This document shows, one piece after another, positions 1 to 5,690 of a DNA stretch of 7,002 bases. How positions within the stretch are numbered: position 1 is the first letter of the stretch; every line of letters begins with the position of its first letter. The translations under genes were made by a program, and so were the position numbers. The DNA comes from Gammaproteobacteria bacterium (lineage in GTDB: Bacteria; Pseudomonadota; Gammaproteobacteria; Halothiobacillales; Halothiobacillaceae), in contig JARJMX020000055.1 of NCBI GenBank assembly GCA_029335925.2, forward strand, positions 1-7,002, written 5' to 3'. The notes below the pieces were generated by a model, which saw only the letters and a list, made by a program, of their open reading frames with translations, ran no database searches and was not told the DNA's origin.

Positions 1-1
1 G

Positions 2-850
2 CGCCTGCTCGCCTGGGAACTCGCCGGGCAACTGCGCGAGGCGGCTTGGCAGGTGGCACTGGCGGAGGCGGGGATGGCGGCGCAGGAGGCTGCCACGCAC
101 GAGGCCCGCCAGGCGCTGGACAGGCTGACACGCCTGGTCACCCTCGGCGAGCGCCCCCGCGCCGACCTGGTGACCCTCGAGGGCATGCTGCTGGAACTGG
201 ACATCCAGCTGGAGGTGGCGCGTGCCGAGTGTCACCAGGCCCTGGCGGTCTGGCGACAGCTCAGCCGCCAGTCGAGCCCGCCCGAGGTGAAGGGCGAGCT
301 TCTTGCTACCGAACGCCCCGTGGAGGACCACCCGCAATGGGCCCAGGCCCGGCAGGGGCTGGAACGCGCCAAAGGCGAGCGTGAGCTCGGCGTGCTGGCG
401 GCCCAAGGCACCCCTGCACTCGGTTTGGTGGCGCGTCAGGAGCAGGCGCCAGGCAGTCCTACCCGTGATGCCCTGGCTCTCAATCTGAGCCTGCCTCTGC
501 CCTGGGAGCGTCATCGTCAGGCTGCCGAGGCCTCTCTTCGCTATGCGGAGACCGAGGCCTCGGTCCGTCTGGCGCGCCTGACCCGAGCGTTGGAGATCCA
601 GCGTCAACAGGCCCGACTGGGGCTGGAGGCCGCGCGTACCCAAGCCAGTCTGCTTGAGCGCCGGGCCCAGAGCGCGCGCGAGGAACTCAGGCTGGCCGGG
701 CGGCGACTGGAGGCAGGGGAGTTGGACACCCTCGATTACGTCAACGTGATGCGGAAAACCTTCGAGGCCGAGCGCGCGGCGCGCCTTGCCGAGCTCGAGG
801 TCGGCCGCTGGATTGCCCGTTTCAATCAGGCCCAAGGCGTCCTGCCATGA
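2..850 (+). CDS. TolC-family outer-membrane efflux channel (CzcC/CusC-like), 5'-partial
   Basis: This is the outer-membrane channel of a tripartite metal exporter; the protein forms a trimeric beta-barrel with a long periplasmic helical tunnel. The frame is open from base 2, so the true start lies left of the window and 282 residues are visible. The GTG at 53 is only an internal codon, because open, family-like sequence (RLLAWELAGQL) precedes it. The visible part begins in the helical part of the first repeat, with the typical GERPRADLVTLEG segment. It then shows an alternating-hydrophobic, Pro-flanked stretch ending LSLPLPWERHRQAAEA, which fits the second-repeat beta-hairpin entering its helix, and then a long Ala/Arg/Glu-rich helix ending GELDTLDYVNVMRKTFEAE. 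That is the usual C-terminal half of an OEP (outer-membrane efflux protein) family protein. The stop overlaps the adaptor start (ATGA, 847-850), so the two are probably translationally coupled. The metal cannot be inferred from this subunit. The family is fairly certain; the CzcC/CusC assignment rests on the neighbours. Confidence 0.9.
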   Translation, partial: RLLAWELAGQLREAAWQVALAEAGMAAQEAATHEARQALDRLTRLVTLGERPRADLVTLEGMLLELDIQLEVARAECHQALAVWRQLSRQSSPPEVKGELLATERPVEDHPQWAQARQGLERAKGERELGVLAAQGTPALGLVARQEQAPGSPTRDALALNLSLPLPWERHRQAAEASLRYAETEASVRLARLTRALEIQRQQARLGLEAARTQASLLERRAQSAREELRLAGRRLEAGELDTLDYVNVMRKTFEAERAARLAELEVGRWIARFNQAQGVLP

Positions 851-1923
851 ACCTTCGTACTTTCTCTGCGGCCCTGGCCCTCCTGGTCAGCCTGCCCCTC
901 GCCCAGGCCAACGAGTTTCTTCCCTTAAGCCAGGCCCAGAGCGAGGCCATGGGCCTGCACCTTGCGCCCCCCATCCCCGCAAAGACCGCAGCAGGCCCTG
1001 CCTGGCCGGGGCAGGTGGTCATGCCGCCGGACGGGCATGAGCTGCTGATCGCCCCGCTGAACGGTCGGGTGGTGCGCGTGCATGCCGCCAGCGGCGCAGC
1101 GGTGCAGGGCGGAGAGCCGCTAGTGACCCTCTTCAGCCCCATGCTGGTGCAGCTGGTGCAAGACTACCTGCGCGCGCAGGCCAACGAGGACTTGGCCCGC
1201 CAGACCCTAAGCCGCGAGCAGCGCCTGATGCGCGAGGGAATCGGGATCGAGCGCCGGGTACGCGAGGCGGAAATCGCCCTGCGCCAGGCTCACGCCGAAA
1301 CCCAGGGCTTAGCCACGCGCCTGACGCTGGCTGGGCTCGATCCCAAACGGCTGAGCCAGGGCCAGGTCGGTGCCGAACTGGTGATACGCGCCCCTCGCCC
1401 TGGCAGCGTATTGATGCTGCATACCACGCCCGGTGCCTGGCTCGATGAGGGAGCCGTCGCAGTCGAGCTAGGCTATACCGAGCGCCGCTGGGTGGAGGCC
1501 GACCTGCCGCTGGAGCAGGTCGGTGGGGTGTTGCCCAGCCAGCCAGTCAGCATCGAACCAGGCGGGCTGCGTGGCTTGGTGCTGGCCATCGCGCCGACCG
1601 CCGAGCCCCAGCGGCAGACGGTGCGGGTGCGCATCGAGCTGCCCCAGGGCAGTACATTACGCCCTGGGCAGCGGGTACAAGTGCGCTTCGAGGAGGCCGG
1701 GACCCTCTGGCGCATCCCGGCCAGTGCCTTGGTCAACCTCAATGGTCAGGAGGTGATCTTCGTCCAGCGCCAAGAAGGGGTGCAGCCCTTGACAGTGGAG
1801 GTGCGCAGCCGCAGCCATGAAACCGCCCTGCTTGGGGGCGCGCTGACGGCCGAGGATCGTATCGTGATCCGGGGGGCCATGGCGATCAAGGCCGCCTGGC
1901 AGTCCCAGCATGAGGCCAAGTGA
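847..1923 (+). CDS. RND efflux periplasmic adaptor (membrane fusion protein), CzcB/CusB-like
   Basis: This 358-residue adaptor would bridge the inner-membrane pump and the outer-membrane channel in the periplasm. Residues 1-21 are a Sec signal peptide: a short basic N-terminus, a hydrophobic core (AALALLVSLPL), and an AQA cleavage motif before Asn22. There is no lipobox Cys and I see no Cys in the protein, so it should be a soluble periplasmic protein. The order is: first half of the barrel-sandwich (lipoyl-like) domain around residues 66-100 (LIAPLNGRVVRVHAASG), an alpha-helical hairpin around 102-163, the second lipoyl half around 177-207 (VIRAPRPGSVL), a beta-barrel around 208-280, and a membrane-proximal domain from about 287 (LWRIPASALV). 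The length is near the short end for CzcB/CusB proteins. I see neither a Met-rich N-terminus as in CusB nor a His-rich one as described for CzcB, so no metal preference is visible. Its start overlaps the channel stop by 4 bases. Upstream there is only a weak AAGG (833-836), consistent with coupling. Its stop TGA overlaps the pump start. Confidence 0.93.
   Translation: MNLRTFSAALALLVSLPLAQANEFLPLSQAQSEAMGLHLAPPIPAKTAAGPAWPGQVVMPPDGHELLIAPLNGRVVRVHAASGAAVQGGEPLVTLFSPMLVQLVQDYLRAQANEDLARQTLSREQRLMREGIGIERRVREAEIALRQAHAETQGLATRLTLAGLDPKRLSQGQVGAELVIRAPRPGSVLMLHTTPGAWLDEGAVAVELGYTERRWVEADLPLEQVGGVLPSQPVSIEPGGLRGLVLAIAPTAEPQRQTVRVRIELPQGSTLRPGQRVQVRFEEAGTLWRIPASALVNLNGQEVIFVQRQEGVQPLTVEVRSRSHETALLGGALTAEDRIVIRGAMAIKAAWQSQHEAK
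1912..1915 (+). promoter_or_regulatory. Ribosome-binding site deciding the pump start
   Basis: A GAGG lies 7 bases before the ATG at 1923 but only 4 bases before the in-frame GTG at 1920. The spacing favours ATG 1923, which also forms a TGATG stop/start overlap with the adaptor's TGA (1921-1923). The two starts differ by a single residue, so the protein is scarcely affected. Confidence 0.55.
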
Positions 1924-4900
1924 TGCTCGATGCGCTGATTGATCTTGCCCTGCGCCGTCGCCTGCTGACCCTAATTCTGGGCGCGCTCTTGGCCGCCCTC
2001 GGCACCCACGCCATGCTCAATCTGCCGATCGACGCCTTTCCGGACGTCTCCGCGCCGCAGGTGAAGATCATTCTCAAGGTGCCGGGACTGACGCCAGAGG
2101 AGATCGAGCGGCGGGTGACCATCCCCATCGAGACCGAGCTTTTGGGCCTGCCTCAGCAAACCATGCTGCGCGCAGTGGCCAAGTATGGTCTGACCGACAT
2201 TACCGTGGACTTCGCCGATGGCACCGATATCTACTGGGCCCGCCAGCAGGTGGCCGAACGCCTGGCGAACGTCATGAACAGCCTTCCGGAAGGTATCGAA
2301 GGGGGGCTTGCGCCCATCACCACGCCATTGGGCGAGATGTTCATGTTCACCATCGAGGGGCCGCAGCCATTAGAGGAGCGCCGCGCCCTGCTGGACTGGG
2401 TGATCCGTCCCGCCTTGCGCACCGTGCCCGGAGTGGCGGATGTCAATGCCCTCGGCGGGCGGGTGCAGACCTTCGAGGTCGCCCCCGACCCCGTACGCAT
2501 GGCCGCGCGTGGGGTACGCACCGAAGATTTGCGCGCCACCCTCATGAGCAACAACCGTAATGATGGCGCCGGCCGTCTGACCGCAGGCGAGGAGGCCCTG
2601 CTGGTACGGGTCATCGGTCGAGCTCATACCCTCGAGGACCTCGCCAGCCTGCGCGTACCGACCCGCGACGGCGGCAGTGTGCGGGTGGATGAGGTGGCCG
2701 AGGTGCACCTTGCCAGCCTCACCCGCAACGGCGGGGTGACCCGCAATGGCCAGGGGGAGACAGTAGAGGGCCTGGTGCTGGGCCTTAGGGGGGCGAACGC
2801 GCGGGCCGTGGTCGAGGGGGTGCGTGCACGCCTCGACGAGCTGGCACCCAGCCTGCCAGAGGGCGTGCACATCGAGATGTTCTACGACCGCGGCAACCTG
2901 GTCGATCAAGCCACCCACACCGTGAGCAAGGCCCTGCTGGAGGCCGTGGTGCTGGTGGTCATAATGCTTGTGCTGTTTCTGGGTGAGGCTCGGGCCGCCC
3001 TGGCCGTTGCCCTGATCCTGCCGCTGGCGGCGCTCGCCACCTTCCTTGCCATGCGCCAGCTTGGCATGAGCGCCAATCTCATGAGCCTCGGCGGCCTGGC
3101 GGTGGCGCTCGGCATGCTAGTGGACGCCGCGGTGGTGGTGGTGGAGAACATCGTCGCCCGCCTCGGCCAGCAGGATGGACGCAGCCTGACCGATACCGTG
3201 CGCACCGCCACCTTGGAGGTCGCCAAGCCGGTCGTAAGCGGCATACTCATCATCGCCGCCGTCTTCCTGCCGCTGCTCACCCTGCAGGGACTGGAGGGCA
3301 AGCTGTTCAGTCCGGTCGCGGTGACCATCATCATCGCCCTCGGCGCCTCGATGCTGCTCTCGCTGACCTTCATCCCGGCGCTCTCGGTCGGGCTGCTCAA
3401 ACCGGGTTCGCACCATGAATCCCGCCTGGTGCGGGCCTTGCACAAGGTGCACGATCCCGCCCTGCACTGGGCCCTCGGCCATCCGCGCAGCCTGATGGGC
3501 GGGGTCGTGGTCGGCGTGGTGATTGCGGCCCTGGCCCTGATGCAGGCCGGCAAGACCTTCATGCCGACCATGGATGAGGGCTCGCTGATCCTGCAATTGG
3601 AAAAGCACCCCTCTATCGACCTGGATGCATCGCTCGCCCTGGATCAACGCGTACAGCAGGCGATCTTGGCGCGGGTGCCGGAGATCGAGGCCATTATCGC
3701 CCGCGCAGGCAGCGACGAGCTGGGTCTTGACCCGATGGGCTTGAACCAGACCGACAGCTTCCTGGTACTCAAGCCGCGCCCTACCTGGAGCGTACCCGAC
3801 AAGGACGCGCTGATGGACCGCATCCGTACGGTGATGGGAGACTTCCCCGGGGTGACCTATGGTTTTACCCAACCGATTGAGATGCGCGTCTCCGAGATGA
3901 TCATCGGCGCGCGCGGCGATGTCGCCATCCGCCTATTCGGCCCCGAGCTGTCCATACTGAACGAGAAGGCCGCCGCTATCGCCGCCACGCTGAAGGGTAT
4001 CTCTGGCGCGGAGGATGTGTTCACCACCCAGGCCGAGGGCGCGCGCTACCTGACTGTGACCCTGAATCGCCCGGAACTCAACCGCCTGGGACTCTCGGTA
4101 GATGAGGTGGCGAGCCTGTTGCGCGCCCAGCTGGAGGGCTTGCGGGTGGGCGAGATCCAGCAGGGACTGCGCCGCATCCCGCTGATCCTCAAGGCCCCAG
4201 CGGGGCAGACGCCCGAAGATTTGGCCGCCCTACCCGTGGTGTTGCCGGATGGTCAGCAGGTCAGCCTCGGTCAGCTCGCCAGCCTGGAGAGCCTCGATGG
4301 TCCCGTGCTGATCCAGCATGAGCAGGCGGAGCGCAATGTGGTCATCCTCTGCAATGTGCGCGGCCGCGACCTGGCCGGCTTTGTCGCCGAGGCCCAACAG
4401 AAGGTGGCGCAAGCCGTGCCGCTGGAACCGGGCTACCGCCTGAGCTGGGGCGGCGAGTTCCAGAACCAGCAGCGTGCCATGCAGCGTCTCTCCATTGTGG
4501 TGCCTGCGACCTTGGTGCTGATCCTGGGGATGCTGGCGGCCACCTTCGGTGGCCTGCGCCCGGCCCTCTTGGTCATGGTCAACGTGCCGCTGGCCCTGAT
4601 CGGCGGGGTCCTGGCCCTCTATCTTGCCGGGGAATACCTCTCCGTCCCGGCCTCGGTGGGCTTTATCGCCTTGCTCGGGATTGCCGTGCTCAATGGCGTG
4701 GTGCTAGTCAACACCTTCCTAAACCTGCGCCAGAACGGACTGGATATGCGCCGCACGGTACTGGAAGGCACGCGCCGCCGCCTGCGGCCGGTGATGATGA
4801 CCGCCACTATCGCTGCCCTTGGCTTGGTGCCTCTGCTGTTCGCCCAGGGGCCGGGGGCCGAGATCCAGCGCCCGCTGGCGGTAGTGGTGATCGGCGGCCT

Positions 4901-4988
4901 GATCAGCTCCACCCTGTTGACTCTGATCCTGCTGCCAGTACTGTACGAGCGTTTCGGCGAAGGGCGGCACACCACCCCATCGACCTAA
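1923..4988 (+). CDS. Heavy-metal efflux (HME) RND permease, CzcA/CusA family
   Basis: This is the proton-driven inner-membrane pump of the tripartite exporter, 1021 residues from ATG 1923 (1022 if GTG 1920 is used), close to the usual 1,030-1,070 of the family. It has the duplicated RND plan: TM1 near residues 13-32, a large periplasmic porter loop, TM2-TM6 near 341-488, TM7 near 524-542, a second porter loop, and TM8-TM12 near 856-1009. TM4 holds the HME signature with Asp401 and Glu408 (VDAAVVVVEN), the expected proton-relay acids. Early landmarks are LPIDAFPDVSAPQV and the IPIETEL segment; late ones are GFIALLGIAVLNG (TM10) and RRRLRPVMMTA. By eye against my recollection of E. coli CusA, the substrate-cleft methionines M573, M623 and M672 fall on Gln558, about Gln609, and Glu658. 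The segments around them (DPMGLNQTD, PIEMRVSEMI) resemble CzcA-type pumps. A divalent-cation or undetermined substrate is therefore likelier than Cu(I)/Ag(I). The family is certain; the substrate is not. Confidence 0.96.
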   Translation: MLDALIDLALRRRLLTLILGALLAALGTHAMLNLPIDAFPDVSAPQVKIILKVPGLTPEEIERRVTIPIETELLGLPQQTMLRAVAKYGLTDITVDFADGTDIYWARQQVAERLANVMNSLPEGIEGGLAPITTPLGEMFMFTIEGPQPLEERRALLDWVIRPALRTVPGVADVNALGGRVQTFEVAPDPVRMAARGVRTEDLRATLMSNNRNDGAGRLTAGEEALLVRVIGRAHTLEDLASLRVPTRDGGSVRVDEVAEVHLASLTRNGGVTRNGQGETVEGLVLGLRGANARAVVEGVRARLDELAPSLPEGVHIEMFYDRGNLVDQATHTVSKALLEAVVLVVIMLVLFLGEARAALAVALILPLAALATFLAMRQLGMSANLMSLGGLAVALGMLVDAAVVVVENIVARLGQQDGRSLTDTVRTATLEVAKPVVSGILIIAAVFLPLLTLQGLEGKLFSPVAVTIIIALGASMLLSLTFIPALSVGLLKPGSHHESRLVRALHKVHDPALHWALGHPRSLMGGVVVGVVIAALALMQAGKTFMPTMDEGSLILQLEKHPSIDLDASLALDQRVQQAILARVPEIEAIIARAGSDELGLDPMGLNQTDSFLVLKPRPTWSVPDKDALMDRIRTVMGDFPGVTYGFTQPIEMRVSEMIIGARGDVAIRLFGPELSILNEKAAAIAATLKGISGAEDVFTTQAEGARYLTVTLNRPELNRLGLSVDEVASLLRAQLEGLRVGEIQQGLRRIPLILKAPAGQTPEDLAALPVVLPDGQQVSLGQLASLESLDGPVLIQHEQAERNVVILCNVRGRDLAGFVAEAQQKVAQAVPLEPGYRLSWGGEFQNQQRAMQRLSIVVPATLVLILGMLAATFGGLRPALLVMVNVPLALIGGVLALYLAGEYLSVPASVGFIALLGIAVLNGVVLVNTFLNLRQNGLDMRRTVLEGTRRRLRPVMMTATIAALGLVPLLFAQGPGAEIQRPLAVVVIGGLISSTLLTLILLPVLYERFGEGRHTTPST
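4917..4944 (+). promoter_or_regulatory. Possible internal sigma70-like promoter for the regulator pair
   Basis: Inside the 3' end of the pump gene, TTGACT (4917-4922; 5 of 6 with the -35 consensus) is followed after 16 bases by TACTGT (4939-4944; first, second and last -10 bases match). Transcription would begin near 4951, about 65 bases before the regulator start. The -10 overlaps an 8-base palindrome, CAGTACTG (4936-4943). The segment is coding, and such matches arise by chance, so this is only a candidate for separate expression of the two-component genes. Confidence 0.17.
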
Positions 4989-5015
4989 GGCTCGTTTTGC
5001 GCCACCATCCGCAGC
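4989..5015 (+). other. 27-base gap between pump and regulator, with no Shine-Dalgarno
   Basis: This is the only real gap between genes in the window. It has no purine-rich GGAG-like element before ATG 5016 (the last bases are CCATCCGCAGC), no clear hairpin and no T-run that would end transcription. The pump stop TAA (4986-4988) is in the same frame as the regulator, with no start codon between it and 5016, so the start cannot lie further upstream. Read-through from the pump is the simplest reading. Confidence 0.6.
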
Positions 5016-5690
5016 ATGCGCATCCTGCTGGCCGAAGACGACGATCCCCTGGCAATGACGCTGCGAGCCACCTTGCAGCGCGCAGGCTTTGCCGTGGACC
5101 GTGCCCGCGATGGCTCCGAGGCGCGCTTTCTTGGTCAGGAAGGTCTGCATGATGCCGTGATCCTCGATCTCGGCCTGCCGGGATGTCCGGGCCTGGAGGT
5201 TCTGCGGACCTGGCGCGCCTCCGGGGTCCGTCTGCCCGTGCTGATCCTGACCGCACGCGATGCCTGGCACGAGAAGGTGGATGGCTTCAATGCCGGGGCG
5301 GACGATTACCTGACCAAACCCTTCCACCCCGAGGAGCTGCTGGCCCGCCTGACGGCCCTGCTGCGACGCGCCCATGGCCTGCCCCCCGGCGGGCCGTTGC
5401 GCGCAGGCGGGCTCACTCTCGATGAAGGTCGACAGATGCTGCAACGCGCAGACGGCTCAACCATCCCCCTAACCGCCATGGAATTCCGCCTGCTGCGTCT
5501 GTTCATGCTCCACCCAAGTCAGGTGCTGGCCAAGGCCTGGCTCGAGGATCGCCTGTATAACGAGGATCATATCCTGGGCAGCAATGTGCTGGAGGTCTAT
5601 GTCAACCGCCTGCGCGCCAAGCTTGGCCGGGATTGCATTCAAACGCGCCGTGGCCTGGGCTATGTCTTTGTGCCCGGGGAGGACGCATGA
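5016..5690 (+). CDS. OmpR/PhoB-family response regulator, PhoP/QseB-like
   Basis: This 224-residue, full-length DNA-binding response regulator is phosphorylated by a partner kinase, almost surely the next gene. The receiver domain (about 1-118) has the acidic pocket Glu7/Asp8/Asp9, phospho-acceptor Asp51 (VILDLGLPG), switch Thr79 (LTAR), Tyr98 and Lys101 (DDYLTKPF). The winged-helix domain (about 125-221) has LTAMEFRLLRLFMLHP, the recognition region SNVLEVYVNRLRAKLG, and the wing RRGLGYVF. The stretch TWRASGVRLPVLILTAR followed by AWHEKV and AGADDYLTKPFH resembles PhoP, while the C-terminal domain resembles QseB/PmrA. ATG 5016 is the only start that keeps the acidic pocket: an in-frame stop lies just upstream, and the next internal ATG (5055) would remove it. 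The start lacks a visible Shine-Dalgarno. Its stop overlaps the kinase start (ATGA). Its context suggests that it controls the upstream efflux genes; its DNA target is not visible here. Confidence 0.94.
   Translation: MRILLAEDDDPLAMTLRATLQRAGFAVDRARDGSEARFLGQEGLHDAVILDLGLPGCPGLEVLRTWRASGVRLPVLILTARDAWHEKVDGFNAGADDYLTKPFHPEELLARLTALLRRAHGLPPGGPLRAGGLTLDEGRQMLQRADGSTIPLTAMEFRLLRLFMLHPSQVLAKAWLEDRLYNEDHILGSNVLEVYVNRLRAKLGRDCIQTRRGLGYVFVPGEDA
5676..5683 (+). promoter_or_regulatory. Strong ribosome-binding site of the sensor kinase
   Basis: GGGGAGGA sits inside the last codons of the response regulator, with its GGAGG core 4 bases before ATG 5687. It fixes the kinase start at the ATGA overlap. 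It contrasts with the regulator's own start, which has no such site. Confidence 0.6.

Noticed and set aside
46..384. Gly-rich open frame at the left edge
   Set aside because: It overlaps the outer-membrane channel in another frame and has a Gly/Ala/Pro-biased composition from GC-rich DNA. The channel frame has clear family features.
3129..3143. GGT/GTG trinucleotide run
   Set aside because: It encodes the consecutive valines of the conserved TM4 motif (VVVVEN), so it is explained by the protein and is not a repeat element.
3117..3872. Long minus-strand open frame (251 codons) opposite the pump gene
   Set aside because: Its product is rich in Arg, Gln, Gly and His with no recognisable domain, which is typical of the antisense of GC-rich genes. 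The plus strand here encodes essential TM and porter segments of the pump.
4960..5015. Possible terminator after the pump gene
   Set aside because: I searched around the stop for a GC stem followed by T's. The only T-run (CGTTTTG, near 4993-4999) has no adjacent stem.
4880..5015. PhoP-box-type direct repeat (two GTTTA-like hexamers spaced 5 bases) before the regulator
   Set aside because: No such pair is visible. A lone GTTTCGG is not enough. Any operator for the whole operon would lie left of the window.
4719..5444. Minus-strand open frame (241 codons) spanning the pump end and the regulator
   Set aside because: It is opposite two well-supported genes and has a low-complexity Gln/Gly/Ala composition with no domain. 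It is a shadow of GC-rich codon use.
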